NCBI RefSeq assembly: GCF_020880815.1
Contig: NZ_JAJITD010000008.1
Coordinates: 186,001-250,000, forward strand
Length of the DNA: 64,000 bases
Source of the DNA: Paraburkholderia sejongensis
Lineage (GTDB): Bacteria > Pseudomonadota > Gammaproteobacteria > Burkholderiales > Burkholderiaceae
Direction: 5' to 3'
Shown: one piece after another, positions 27,845 through 39,823 of the stretch
Layout: every line of letters starts with the position of its first letter
Numbering within the stretch: the first letter of the stretch is position 1
Program-made: the position numbers and the translations under genes
Notes under the pieces: model-generated
Seen by the model: the letters and a program-made list of their open reading frames with translations, nothing else
Databases searched by the model: none
What the model was told of the DNA's origin: nothing

Positions 27845-29098
27845 TTACGCAAGCTCGCCCACCTGTATCCAGCCCGCACAATACCATTCGTGTAGCAGTG
27901 CTGTCACCGATGAATCGTGCGATAGTGTTACAAAGCGTTTCGCACTCATCGACCGGCAGTTGGCGAGATCAAACAGCCATTTTTTCGCGCCGTGCCACGC
28001 CATTTCCTCTCCATTTACGAAGAAAAAGCGGCGTTCATACAACAAGTTAGTCTTGCGATCGAGTCTGAGACCCTGTTTCGACGCCGCGCTGACAAAACGC
28101 GCGTCGTTGAGCGGCCGCTGCGGCGGATCGAAGACGACACTCGGCTTGGGTTCGCTGAGATACGTACCAAGGAACGACGCAATGTCCTGCTCATTCCATT
28201 TGACGCGAGCAAGGATCGAGCCCACCCGTTCGACCAAGGCCGCGGGCAGCTGCGCGGGCGTGGCGACGGCCGGTTGCTGCGGATCTCGATAGAGCGCACC
28301 GGACTTGCCGGCGGCCTCGCCGCGCTCGGCCAGATGATAGAGGAACTGCGCGGTCAATTCGCGCTCCGAAGGCGCGCGAAAACCGATCGAGCAGGTCATG
28401 CATTCGCCTTCCGCGATGCCGTCGTGGGCGATGTGCGGCGGCAGGTACAGCATGTCGCCGGGTTCCAGCACCCACTCCTCCTGCGCCTCGAAGTTCTGTA
28501 AAACTTTCAACGGCAAGCCGGGCCGCAGCGTCAGATCCTTCTGTGCGCTGATGCGCCAGCGGCGCTTGCCTTTTACTTGCAAAAGAAACACATCGTAGGA
28601 ATCGAAGTGCGGGCCGACTCCGCCGCCATCGCTCGCGTACGAGATCATCAGGTCGTCCAGACGCGCGTCCGGCACGAAGCGGAAGCGGTCGAGCAACGCC
28701 CGCGCGCGGTCATCGTGCAAATCCACGCCCTGCACCAGCAGCGTCCATGCGCGCTGTTTAACTGACGGCAGTTCGTCGGGCGCGAACGGGCCGTGCTCGA
28801 GTTGCCACTTGTTGCGGAAGTGAGTGATCAGCCGCGCTTCGACTTCGTCCTGATCGGCGAGCTCGAACAGCGCGTCGCGCGAGAGCGGCGCCTCGATGCC
28901 GGGGATCGCCTGGCGGATCAGCAGCGGCTTTTTTTGCCAGTAGCGGCGCATGAATTGCGACGGGCTCAGACCGCCGAGCAGTGCGGTCGGAAGATCGGGC
29001 GAGGCAGGGGTAACGGGCAGGGTGACCGGCTTTGCAGCGGACGACGAATTGGCCGCCGAAGCTGCATCGGCCGGAGGGTGAGTGGGCCGCCTGGGCAT
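27845..29098 (-). CDS. JmjC/cupin-type ribosomal protein hydroxylase (RoxA/YcfD-like)
   Basis: An Fe(II)/2-oxoglutarate oxygenase family protein of 417 residues. The jelly-roll iron motif HFD (GPHFDSYDVFLLQVKGKRRW) and a later His in LPPHIAHDG give the H-x-D...H triad; the N-terminal sequence LLGGLSPSQFMRRYWQKKPLLIRQA is typical of YcfD, which hydroxylates an arginine of ribosomal protein L16 in Escherichia coli. The substrate here is inferred. I used the ATG at 29098 (MPRRPTHPPAD); the ORF could run further but overlaps the slyD promoter. The gene is divergent from slyD, 32 bp apart. Confidence 0.85.
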   Translation of the reverse strand: MPRRPTHPPADAASAANSSSAAKPVTLPVTPASPDLPTALLGGLSPSQFMRRYWQKKPLLIRQAIPGIEAPLSRDALFELADQDEVEARLITHFRNKWQLEHGPFAPDELPSVKQRAWTLLVQGVDLHDDRARALLDRFRFVPDARLDDLMISYASDGGGVGPHFDSYDVFLLQVKGKRRWRISAQKDLTLRPGLPLKVLQNFEAQEEWVLEPGDMLYLPPHIAHDGIAEGECMTCSIGFRAPSERELTAQFLYHLAERGEAAGKSGALYRDPQQPAVATPAQLPAALVERVGSILARVKWNEQDIASFLGTYLSEPKPSVVFDPPQRPLNDARFVSAASKQGLRLDRKTNLLYERRFFFVNGEEMAWHGAKKWLFDLANCRSMSAKRFVTLSHDSSVTALLHEWYCAGWIQVGELA

Positions 29099-29100
29099 CG

Positions 29101-29106
29101 TATAAT
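29101..29106 (+). promoter_or_regulatory. -10 box for slyD
   Basis: A perfect TATAAT lies 24 bp upstream of the slyD ATG and abuts the start codon of the divergent hydroxylase gene. The leader would be very short. The -35 at the usual distance is weak. Confidence 0.5.
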
Positions 29107-29130
29107 GTGAGTTGTATTCTGGAGAATCGA

Positions 29131-29670
29131 ATGAAAATCGCAAAGAACACCGTCGTCTCGGTCGCCTACAAGCTGTCGGATGCACAGGGCAATCTGATTG
29201 AGGAAAGCGACGAGCCGATGGTCTATCTGCACGGCGGCTATGATGGCACGTTCCCCAAGATCGAGGAAGAGCTCGACGGCCACGAGACCGGCTTCGAGAC
29301 GCAGATCCAGCTCGAGCCGCAAGACGCGTTCGGTGAATACGATCCCGAACTCGTGAAGATCGAGCCGCGCGATCGTTTCCCGGAACCGCTCGAAGTGGGC
29401 ATGCAGTTCGAAGGCACCCCGGAAGACGGCGACGAGGAAATCGATTCGCTGGTCTACGTGGTGACCGACGTCGCGGAAGACAAAGTCGTGCTCGACGGCA
29501 ACCATCCGCTGGCCGGCATGGCGCTGCGTTTCGCGTTGACCGTGAAAGACGTGCGCCCGGCTACCGAAGACGAAATCGAACACGAGCACGCGCACGGCGC
29601 GGATGGCCTTGAAGTCCTCGACGACGATGAAGACGAGGACGAAGACAACTCAAAACCGACCCTGCACTGA
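29131..29670 (+). CDS. slyD: FKBP-type peptidyl-prolyl isomerase SlyD
   Basis: A cytosolic FKBP-type prolyl isomerase with an inserted chaperone flap, 179 residues. The FKBP parts flank the flap: N-terminal KIAKNTVVSVAYKLSDAQGN and C-terminal NHPLAGMALRFALTVKDVR. The tail is short and acidic (GLEVLDDDEDEDEDN) with only a few His, so nickel binding is likely weaker than in Escherichia coli SlyD. The start is fixed by GGAGAA at 29121-29126 before the ATG. Its last 21 bp overlap the convergent phosphoesterase-like gene. Confidence 0.92.
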   Translation: MKIAKNTVVSVAYKLSDAQGNLIEESDEPMVYLHGGYDGTFPKIEEELDGHETGFETQIQLEPQDAFGEYDPELVKIEPRDRFPEPLEVGMQFEGTPEDGDEEIDSLVYVVTDVAEDKVVLDGNHPLAGMALRFALTVKDVRPATEDEIEHEHAHGADGLEVLDDDEDEDEDNSKPTLH

Positions 29671-31021
29671 ACTCGCGGGTATTCCGGGTGCGCCTGACGC
29701 GGCACCCGGTACCCGCGGCGCCGTCGCGGGGGCAGGCGGCGCCGGCACAGGCGAGGCGGGCAAGATCGAACCCGGCGGCATCGAGATCGCCGGCCCGTAG
29801 CCGCCATCGGGCGTCTGCAACAACGGCGGCGTTTCGGACGCCGGCCCGAACCCTTCCACATTCGGCATATCCGGCACGCCCGGCACCGACGCGCCCGACT
29901 CTTCGCGCGGCGCTCCGGCCGGCAATAACGGCGGCACAGCCGGCAGCGGCATCTGCTTGGGCACCTCGCGCACACTGACGCGGAACGGCGGCTTCCTGCC
30001 GAAATCCGCTTCCACCTCGATCCACTGATTCAGACGATCACGCGGCGCAAGCGCGATACGCGTGAGATTCGTGACAACCATCCCTTTATCGTTGCGTAAC
30101 GGCTGATCGATCACGAAGCCGCCGGCTGCGCGTTCGTCGTCCGCATGAATCACGACCACCGGTCCCTTGAAACTCTGCGCGAGCTTGACGAGGCTGCGCT
30201 TGAATTCGAGAAAGCCGTCGCGGCGCGAACTGGGCGCGAAGTGCAGCCATGCGAACCGTTCGGGCCGCTCGTAACGCTCCGGATCGAAGTCGCCCTGAGT
30301 GAACACGACGATCGCGCGCGCGTCGCGGCGTTTCGCGTACTCGCCCGCATGCTCGAGCCAGAACGCATTGGCGATCACGCGATCCTCGAACTCGCCGTTG
30401 CGCCCGCCGGCGGTCAGATAGTGATTGTTCGGGCCGGGCGCGTTCAGACCGACGAACACGACGTCGCCGGCTTTGTCGTTGACGACCCAGCGCACGTTTT
30501 CGCGGAACTGCCGGAAGCGCGACACTTCGCTCTCGCGCGTCAACGCGAGCGGATTCTGGCCCATCGAGGTCGGGTCGGCGAACAACGTCTGACGCAGCTG
30601 ATCGAGCCGTTCGACCGGATCGAAGCCGCCGGCTTCGGCGGTATTGCAATCGACCCAGTCGTGCTGGCCGGGGATAAAGAATAGCGGGGGGCGCGCGCTT
30701 TCGAGCAGCGCGTGACGGCGCTCGAACAGCGCGTCGCGGCAGGTTTCCTTCGGGCCCTTCAGATTGCCGTTGTAGACGATGAAGCGCACGTCGCGATCAC
30801 GGCCGATCGCGTCCAGTAGCCGCTGCGTCGATGCTTCGTCGGCGGGGGCGCGCAGCGTGTCGGCGATTACCGCGAAAGTGAGGCGCGGGGAAGCGGCATA
30901 GGCCGGCGCGCCGGGCGCGCCCAGCACGGCTGCGAGTGAAGCAGCGATGCCGACCGCTAGCGCAAGCGTGTGGCGCAGCGCCGCGCAAAATTCGCGCGGG
31001 CGCCGCGATGGCCGCGCTGTG

Positions 31022-31035
<14 letters not shown>
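29650..31035 (-). CDS. exported calcineurin-like phosphoesterase-fold protein with degenerate active site
   Basis: A 461-residue protein with a signal peptide (cleavage near APAYAA, residue 47) and an overall metallophosphoesterase outline: FAVIADT (residues 54-60), VYNGNLKG (88-94), FFIPGQHDW (119-127). Against the family motifs D-x-H / GDxxD / GNHD, the first His is Thr, the GD is GN with no second Asp, and only the third is near intact; no GHxH is seen near the end (VVVIHADDE instead). The C-terminus is Pro/Ala-rich. Catalysis therefore looks doubtful. It overlaps the end of mutS by 14 bp, so it is translationally coupled to it, and runs into slyD tail to tail. Confidence 0.75.
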
Positions 31036-33706
<2,671 letters not shown>

Positions 33707-33913
33707 CCTTGGTGTCTTCTTGCGGTAGATGCTCAGGGCGTGAGTTTAACCCGCCGGCGCGGCGAGCGGACCCTGGCCGGATGGGCGATGTCCGGGGCGC
33801 GATCGGGCTGGCAACATCAGCGAACCGTTGGCCATCGCGCCGCTCGCCAGCGCGGCGCTGCGGCGCCTGTCGATGCAGATACGCACGCGCGCCACGGAGG
33901 GACCCTCATGCGC

Positions 33914-35212
33914 TTATTCCTCGACCATCGCCCGCATATCCACCACACGCTCGTTCGCGGCGCTGCGCCGCTTCGCGAGCCACATCATCAGCGTGATAAA
34001 GCTGCCGAACACGACGATGATCCACTGCGCGGGCAACTGCGCGGTGAGCAGCAGCGCGTACGCGCCGAGCATCAGCAGAACCGCGAGGTTCTGGTTGAAA
34101 TTCTGCACGGCGATCGAATGACCGGCCGACAACAGCGTCGCGCCGCGGTGCTGCAGGATCGCGTTCATCGGTGCGATGAAAAAGCCCGACAGCGCGCCGA
34201 GCACGATCATCAGCGGATAAGCGAACAGGATGTAAAAGGGCAAGACGTGCGCGCCGACGTGCAGCCCTGCGCCGGCCGGGAACAGGTCCTTGTGGTAGAA
34301 CGCCATCGCGATCGCCACCGCGCCGGTCAGAATGCCGATCGGCAGCACCCGCAACGATTGGCGCAGCGGAATCAACGCGGCCGCGCCCGCCGCGCCGAGC
34401 GCGATGCCCACGCCGGTCACGCCCTGCATCACCGCCGCCTTCGACAGCGACAGCCCCAGGTTCACGTTCGCCCACTTGAGCACCAGCAGCTGCATCGTGA
34501 CCGCGGCGCCCCACAGCAGCGTCGTGACCCACAGCGCGATCTGCGCGAGCTTGTCGGCCCACAGCACGTGAAAGCAGTGATGGAAGTCGCTGACCAGCTT
34601 TTTCGGTTCGGTCAGCCGGTTCGGATAGCGCGCGCCGGTATCGGGAATGAACACGTTGATTGCAGCGGCGAGCGCATACGTGAGCATCACCGCGAACATC
34701 GCGAGGTCGGCGGCGGAGCCGATCAACGGCAGATGCGCATGCGCGACGAAGCGCTCGACGACCGCGCTGATCAGCGCGCCGCCGAGCATCGTGCCGACGA
34801 TCGTCGAGAGCACCGTCGCCGATTCGAGCCACGCGTTCGCCTTGACGAGTTTTGCGGCCGGCAGCAGTTCGGTGAGGATCCCGTACTTGGCGGGCGAATA
34901 CGCGGCCGCGCCGAAGCCGACCACGCCGTACGCGATCATCGGATGAACGCCGGCGATCATCAGCAGGCAGCCGCTCGCCTTCAGCGCGTTGGAAATGAAC
35001 ATCACGTGACGCTTTTGCAGCGCATCGGCGAACGCGCCGACGAACGGCGCGAGCAGCACGTAGGAGATCGTGAAGAAAATCTGCAGCAGCGGCGTGACCC
35101 ACGCGGCCGATTTGATCACCGACAGCAGCGCGATCGCGGCAATCAGCAGCGCATTGTCGGCCAGCGAGGAAACGAACTGCGCGGCGATGATCGTGTAGAA
35201 GCCTTTTTTCAT
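33914..35212 (-). CDS. lplT: lysophospholipid transporter LplT (MFS)
   Basis: A major facilitator superfamily protein of 432 residues with about twelve membrane helices, beginning MKKGFYTIIAAQFVSSLADNALLIAAIAL, the typical LplT opening. LplT flips lysophospholipids inward for re-acylation in the inner membrane. The usual partner acyltransferase (Aas) is not encoded next to it here. It is not closely linked to suhB: 391 bp and a terminator separate them, so it has its own promoter. Confidence 0.9.
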   Translation of the reverse strand: MKKGFYTIIAAQFVSSLADNALLIAAIALLSVIKSAAWVTPLLQIFFTISYVLLAPFVGAFADALQKRHVMFISNALKASGCLLMIAGVHPMIAYGVVGFGAAAYSPAKYGILTELLPAAKLVKANAWLESATVLSTIVGTMLGGALISAVVERFVAHAHLPLIGSAADLAMFAVMLTYALAAAINVFIPDTGARYPNRLTEPKKLVSDFHHCFHVLWADKLAQIALWVTTLLWGAAVTMQLLVLKWANVNLGLSLSKAAVMQGVTGVGIALGAAGAAALIPLRQSLRVLPIGILTGAVAIAMAFYHKDLFPAGAGLHVGAHVLPFYILFAYPLMIVLGALSGFFIAPMNAILQHRGATLLSAGHSIAVQNFNQNLAVLLMLGAYALLLTAQLPAQWIIVVFGSFITLMMWLAKRRSAANERVVDMRAMVEE

Positions 35213-35603
35213 GAGGCGGGTGGAAAGCTGAGCGCAAAGCGGCGGGAGGGCGACGTGACGACGTCACGGACGGGGCAAGTCGAAGCTGCCCGAAGCACGG
35301 AACGGTCCCGCTCGTTGCGCGAGAGGGCCGGGGCGGCGGGATTCGGCTGGACTCGCGAGACTCGTCGCAAGCGGCCGGCCCGTGTCCCGCGTATCTCCGG
35401 CGCGGGCACGGCGCTGGCGCTTGCACCTGCAGCTGCACCTGCACCTGCACCGGCACCGGCACCGGCTCTGCGCGGTTTCCCGTTTTGTAGCACGAAGCTC
35501 CGCGCGTTGCAGGCCGCGCGGCCGGGCCAATGAAAAAAGCGGCCGAAGCCGCTTTTTCTTGTCACCTGATGGGGCTGCCGCGAACCGGTCGCGGCGGCGC
35601 GGC
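35213..35603 (-). other. intergenic region between suhB and lplT
   Basis: No supported gene. It contains seven imperfect hexamers of GCACCT/GCACCG at 35423-35464 and the suhB terminator at 35533-35559. The lplT promoter should be here on the minus strand, but no clear boxes stand out. Confidence 0.5.
35533..35559 (-). terminator. intrinsic terminator of suhB
   Basis: AAAAAGCGGC and GCCGCTTTTT pair around CGAA. The minus-strand U tract fits the end of the suhB transcript, 45 bp past its stop. Confidence 0.85.
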
Positions 35604-36407
35604 TTAAGCCGACTGCTGACGCGTGCGGCTGTAGCGCGACAGCACCGGGATCATCTGCGCGTAGACCTTCGGGTTGCCCGCGACGATTTCGCCGACGTGC
35701 AGGAAGTCCGAGTCGCCGGTGTAGTTGCCGACCAGACCACCGGCTTCGGTGATCAGCAGGCTGCCCGCGGCGACGTCCCATGCGTTCAGGCCCTGCTCGA
35801 AGAAGCCGTCCATGCGGCCGGCGGCGACGTTGGCCAGATCGAGCGCGGCGGCGCCCGGGCGGCGCAGGCCCGCGCAGGCTTCGGTCATCTCGGCGAACTG
35901 GCGGCCGTACGCGTCGAGGTTGTCGCTCGCGCGGAACGGGAAGCCGGTGCCGATCAGGCAGTCGGCGAGGCGGTCGCGCTTGGCGACGCGAATGCGGCGA
36001 TCGTTGAGGAACGCGCCGCGGCCGCGCGATGCGGTGAACAGATCGTTGCGGGTCGGATCGTAGACGACGGCCTGGGTGACGATGCCCTTGTGCGCGAGCG
36101 CGATCGACACGCAGTAGTACGGGAAGCCGTGGATGAAGTTGGTGGTGCCGTCGAGCGGATCGATGATCCACTGGTATTCGGACTCGTTGTCCGACTTGCC
36201 CGATTCCTCGGCGAGGATCGCGTGATCGGGGTAGGCGGTCTTCAGCGTGTCGATGATCGCCGCTTCAGACGCTTTGTCGACCTCCGTGACGAAATCGTTG
36301 TGCTGCTTCTTGCTGACCTGGACCAGGTCGAGATCGAGCGATGCGCGGTTGATGATCTGCGCGGCGCGGCGCGCGGCCTTCACAGCGATATTGAGCATGG
36401 GATGCAT
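35604..36407 (-). CDS. suhB: inositol monophosphatase family protein SuhB
   Basis: A Mg-dependent phosphatase of 267 residues; in Escherichia coli SuhB also acts in rRNA transcription antitermination with Nus factors. Metal and substrate motifs are intact: AEESG (66-70), IIDPLDGTTNF (81-91) and the late WDVAAG. The frame is open to 36584, but the ATG at 36407, preceded by AAGGAT on the minus strand, starts the homologous MHPMLNIAVKAARRAA. It is divergent from trmJ, the usual order in this group. Confidence 0.95.
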   Translation of the reverse strand: MHPMLNIAVKAARRAAQIINRASLDLDLVQVSKKQHNDFVTEVDKASEAAIIDTLKTAYPDHAILAEESGKSDNESEYQWIIDPLDGTTNFIHGFPYYCVSIALAHKGIVTQAVVYDPTRNDLFTASRGRGAFLNDRRIRVAKRDRLADCLIGTGFPFRASDNLDAYGRQFAEMTEACAGLRRPGAAALDLANVAAGRMDGFFEQGLNAWDVAAGSLLITEAGGLVGNYTGDSDFLHVGEIVAGNPKVYAQMIPVLSRYSRTRQQSA

Positions 36408-36766
36408 GAACTGATCCTTGTGCCGGGGCAGCACGGCTGCTTGCCGGTAAATAGGCGCGAAAACCCGCGCCAGGAGGCGCCGCAACGGCGCGAAAACGGC
36501 ACGGAACGCTGGCCGGACAACGCCGGGGCGCATTCCGTCGACGGAGACGAATTGAATAAGAACGTAGCGGCCGGTTCGACGCAAACCGTGGGGCGGACGT
36601 CGGCGCCGGACGCGAAAGGCGGTATTTTACCCGAAGTCCGGGCGTCGCCGCGCAGGTGCGAACGAACCTGCGTGATTCGGCAGCGGCGCGCGTTGGCGCT
36701 ACCATACGCGTCTTCGGTCGCAGTCTTTTGCACCAGTCACCTGTTTTCTAGCTAGCCGGGTTCATC
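36408..36766. other. divergent intergenic region between suhB and trmJ
   Basis: A 359-bp gap without a supported gene; open frames in it are arginine-rich shadows. Both divergent promoters should lie here. I see no confident boxes or repeats. Confidence 0.4.
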
Positions 36767-37657
36767 GTGGATCACCCTCATCACTCTTCCGACCCCGCCG
36801 TTGCCGATCTGCGCGGCGGCTTCACGTCGACGCGCTTCGTGCTCGTCGAGCCCAGTCATCCGGGCAATGTCGGCGCCGCCGCGCGCGCGCTGAAAACCAT
36901 GGGCTTCGCGCGGCTCGTGCTGGTCTCGCCGCGCGTGCCGAACGTGCAGAACGATCCCGAGGCGATCGCGATGGCGAGCGGCGCCGATGACGTGCTCGCG
37001 TCCGCGCACGTCGTGCCGACGCTCGCCGAGGCGCTGACCGGCGTGCACTGGTCGATCGCGCTGACCGCGCGGCTGCGCGAGTACGGGCCGCCGCAGTGGA
37101 CGCCGCGCGCGGCCGCCGCGGTCGCGCACCAGCAGGCGGTGCATGGCGAGATCGCACTGGTGTTCGGCAACGAGCGCACCGGGCTGTCGAACGACGACGT
37201 CGAGCGCTGCAGCGCGATCGCGCATATTCCCGCCAATCCGGCCTACAGTTCGCTCAATCTCGCGCAGGCGGTGCAGGTGCTCGCGTACGAATTGCGGACC
37301 GCGTATCTCGGTGCCGATGACGCGGGCGGCGCGTCCACGACGGCGCGGCCGGGCGCCGCTTCAGGTGCGGTTGCAGGTGCGGTTGCAGGTTCGGGTACGA
37401 ACGCTCACGCAAGCGCAGGGCAGGCCGAATCGGCTGGCGCCCGCGCGCAGATGGCGGCCAGCGACGAAATCGAAAGCATGTTCGCGCATCTGCAAAGTGC
37501 GCTCGTCGCGCTCGAGTTTCTCGATCCGGACAATCCGAAGAAGCTGATGTCGCGGCTGCGGCGGCTATTCGCGCGCTCCGGTCTGGAGCGCGAAGAGGTC
37601 AACATCGTGCGCGGGATCGCCAAGCACATCCTGCTGAAGACGAAGCGGGGCGACTGA
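36767..37657 (+). CDS. trmJ: tRNA (cytidine/uridine-32 2'-O) methyltransferase TrmJ
   Basis: A SPOUT-class 2'-O-methyltransferase of 296 residues. SpoU motifs are visible: VLVEPSHPGNVGAAARALKTMGF (motif 1 with NVGAAARA), ALVFGNERTGLSN (motif 2) and IPANPAYSSLNLAQAVQV (motif 3), which make the SAM knot. The start is GTG at 36767. Between the catalytic domain and the C-terminal helix (LFARSGLEREEVNIVRGIAKHIL) lies a low-complexity linker of about 45 residues with GAVAGAVAGSG repeats, encoded by repeated GCGGTTGCAGGT units. Length is at the upper end of the family. Confidence 0.93.
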   Translation: MDHPHHSSDPAVADLRGGFTSTRFVLVEPSHPGNVGAAARALKTMGFARLVLVSPRVPNVQNDPEAIAMASGADDVLASAHVVPTLAEALTGVHWSIALTARLREYGPPQWTPRAAAAVAHQQAVHGEIALVFGNERTGLSNDDVERCSAIAHIPANPAYSSLNLAQAVQVLAYELRTAYLGADDAGGASTTARPGAASGAVAGAVAGSGTNAHASAGQAESAGARAQMAASDEIESMFAHLQSALVALEFLDPDNPKKLMSRLRRLFARSGLEREEVNIVRGIAKHILLKTKRGD

Positions 37658-37987
37658 GCGGCGCGTACCGGTCGAGCGTGATGCGCGGGGAGCGCCGTAC
37701 CGTACAACGGGGCAACCGGACACGCTGCCCGCGGGCCAGCGAGGCCAGCGCGCCCCACAGGCGACAACCTTGCCGGCGGCGGGGGCTTCCCGCAGCTTTC
37801 GCGCAATCGACCTACAATCCACCAGACATTCGAAGCTAAGCTGCTGGCGTGCTAAGCGGCCGCGCTGCATGCAGCGCGCGAAATGCCCATGCAAAGACAC
37901 CGCAGCATGCATGAGCGACGTGCGCGCACCGAGGCGCGCCGAACCGCGCCAACGGTTGTCCGTCCCTACCCAAAACCAGTGCCTGCC
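37658..37987 (+). other. intergenic region before cysE
   Basis: No gene seen in 330 bp. A TACAAT at 37813-37818 may be the cysE -10 box; no matching -35. Confidence 0.4.
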
Positions 37988-38884
37988 ATGTTCACGAGAC
38001 TTCGCGAAGATATCGCCACGATCCGCGAGCGCGATCCCGCCGCCCGCAGCGCATGGGAAGTGCTCACCTGTTATCCGGGGCTGCACGCGCTGGTGCTGCA
38101 CCGTGTCGCGCATGCGTGCTGGCGGGCCAAACGCCGCTGGCTTGCGCGTTTCGTCTCGCAGATGGCGCGCTTCATGACCGGCATCGAGATCCATCCGGGC
38201 GCGACGCTCGGCAGGCGCGTGTTCATCGATCACGGGATGGGCGTCGTGATCGGCGAGACCGCGCAGGTCGGTGACGACTGCACGATCTACCAGGGCGTGA
38301 CCCTTGGCGGCACCTCGCTCACGCGCGGCGCGAAACGCCATCCGACGCTCGAGCGCGGCGTGATCGTCGGCGCGGGCGCGAAGGTGCTCGGCGGCTTCAC
38401 CGTTGGCGCCGACGCGAAGATCGGCTCGAACGCGGTCGTGACCAAGCCGGTGCCGGCGCGCGGCACCGCGGTCGGCAATCCGGCGCGGATCATCGTTCCG
38501 GCAGCGGCAGTGGTTGCCGCGAGCGGCGCCCATGCGAACGGGCAAGCGGGCGGCGCGGCCGCGAGTTCGACCAGCCAGGACGCCAACCACGCCGCCAGCC
38601 AGGACGCCGCGCGCGACGCCAAACGCGCTGCCGAAGCCAGCGCGTTCTGCGCGTACGGCATCACGCCGAATGCGGACGATCCGGTTTCGCTCGCGATTCA
38701 CGGTCTGATCGATCACGCGGCCACCCAGGCGCGGCGCATCGATGAAATCGTCGCCGCGCTCGAGCGGCTCGGCACCAGCCTCGAAGGTCTGCAGGGCGCG
38801 GATGCGGCGCTCTTCGACCTGCGCCGTTTGTCCGCGGCGATCGCGGGCAAGGCGGAAACCGCGACGGCGGAAGCCAACTCGTGA
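37988..38884 (+). CDS. cysE: serine O-acetyltransferase
   Basis: Acetylates serine with acetyl-CoA to give O-acetylserine, the entry to cysteine synthesis. The left-handed beta-helix is clear: hexapeptide repeats in EIHPGATLGRRVFIDHGMGVVIGE, GDDCTIYQGVTLGG, VGADAKIGSNAVV, with catalytic His158-type residue in DHGMG. After the catalytic core (about residue 175) comes an Ala/Ser/Asn-rich stretch (SSTSQDANHAASQDAARDAK region) and a helical C-terminus, making 298 residues, much longer than short epsilon-type SATs. The ATG at 37988 begins the homologous MFTRLREDIATIRERDPAA. Confidence 0.94.
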   Translation: MFTRLREDIATIRERDPAARSAWEVLTCYPGLHALVLHRVAHACWRAKRRWLARFVSQMARFMTGIEIHPGATLGRRVFIDHGMGVVIGETAQVGDDCTIYQGVTLGGTSLTRGAKRHPTLERGVIVGAGAKVLGGFTVGADAKIGSNAVVTKPVPARGTAVGNPARIIVPAAAVVAASGAHANGQAGGAAASSTSQDANHAASQDAARDAKRAAEASAFCAYGITPNADDPVSLAIHGLIDHAATQARRIDEIVAALERLGTSLEGLQGADAALFDLRRLSAAIAGKAETATAEANS

Positions 38885-38915
38885 AGTGAGGCGAGGTGAG
38901 GTGAAGTGAAGCGAA
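38881..38915 (+). repeat. pentamer repeat (GYGAR)7 at the cysE stop
   Basis: Seven pentamers GTGAA/GTGAG/GCGAG/GTGAG/GTGAA/GTGAA/GCGAA run directly over the cysE stop codon into the cysE-lpxH gap. The first pentamer contains the stop (TGA), so slippage here would not change the protein. Confidence 0.6.
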
Positions 38916-38976
38916 GCGCAGGTGAGAAGTGCGGGCGTGCGCGGCGCCTGCCGCCGCGTCACGCGTCAATCGAGTG

Positions 38977-39774
38977 TCAATCCAGCGGCAACGCGCGAAT
39001 CCCGTCGGCATCGATCTTCAGATAGCCGCCCCGGCGCGGCCCGTGATCGAGATCCCAGTCCGGCAATACCCAGCGCGTGCCGCCCGGCTCGCGATGCCGC
39101 GCGGGCAGATGCGTATGCCCGTGAATGATCGTCGCCGCCTTCGATTTGCGGAACAGCGCGGCGACGCCTTTGGCGGTCACGTCGTACTTGATCGACATCG
39201 GGCGCACGCGGCCGTGCTCGCTATTGGCGCGCATCTTCTCGGCGAGCCGGCGGCGCCAGCGAAACGGCCACGCGAGAAACAGCAACTGCACAAACGGATT
39301 GCGCGCGAACTTGCGGAACAGTTGATAGCCGCGATCGGCGGTGCACAGCGCATCGCCGTGCGCGAGCGCGACACGCGTGCCGAATGCGGTGATCACGAAC
39401 GGATCGGGCAGCCAGATCGCGCCGGCCGCTTTCATGAAGCGCCGGCCGAGCAGGAAATCGCGATTGCCGTGCATGATGTAGAGCGCGATGCCGCGCTCCG
39501 ACAGCGTATGCAGCAGCGCCGTGATGCGCGCGACGAACGGTTCGCCGAGCATGTCGTCGCCCACCCAATACTCGAACAGATCGCCGAGGATGAACACCGA
39601 ATCGGCGGCCTCGGCGGTGACGCGGACGAAGTGCTCGAACGCGGCGACCGTGTGCGGAATCGCGTCGCTCAGATGAAGATCGGAGAGAAAGAAAAACGGG
39701 CGTGCGGCGTGCGGGCGTGGGCCCTCGCCTGGCACGCCCGCGGCGACGCTTCGCAGCGGCGTCTCTTGCAGCAT
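38977..39774 (-). CDS. lpxH: UDP-2,3-diacylglucosamine diphosphatase
   Basis: Cleaves UDP-2,3-diacylglucosamine to lipid X in lipid A synthesis, a peripheral inner-membrane metallophosphoesterase. All metal motifs are intact: FLSDLHLSD, GDLFEYWVGDD, HGNRDFLLG, LAHGDAL and the final IHGHTHLPA. 265 residues include a lid insert. The ATG at 39774 gives an N-terminal leader of about 26 residues before the first motif. It is tail-to-tail with cysE and lies just downstream of ppiB on the same strand (49 bp), in the order ppiA-ppiB-lpxH. Confidence 0.95.
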   Translation of the reverse strand: MLQETPLRSVAAGVPGEGPRPHAARPFFFLSDLHLSDAIPHTVAAFEHFVRVTAEAADSVFILGDLFEYWVGDDMLGEPFVARITALLHTLSERGIALYIMHGNRDFLLGRRFMKAAGAIWLPDPFVITAFGTRVALAHGDALCTADRGYQLFRKFARNPFVQLLFLAWPFRWRRRLAEKMRANSEHGRVRPMSIKYDVTAKGVAALFRKSKAATIIHGHTHLPARHREPGGTRWVLPDWDLDHGPRRGGYLKIDADGIRALPLD

Positions 39775-39823
39775 TGAAGGTGCCTGATAATCAGTTCAAA
39801 CGGGTCGACGTTAAGCGGTTCGC

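Noticed and set aside
35423..35464. Seven GCACCT/GCACCG hexamers as a possible coding repeat
   Set aside because: Not inside a supported gene; a simple microsatellite in the lplT-suhB gap.
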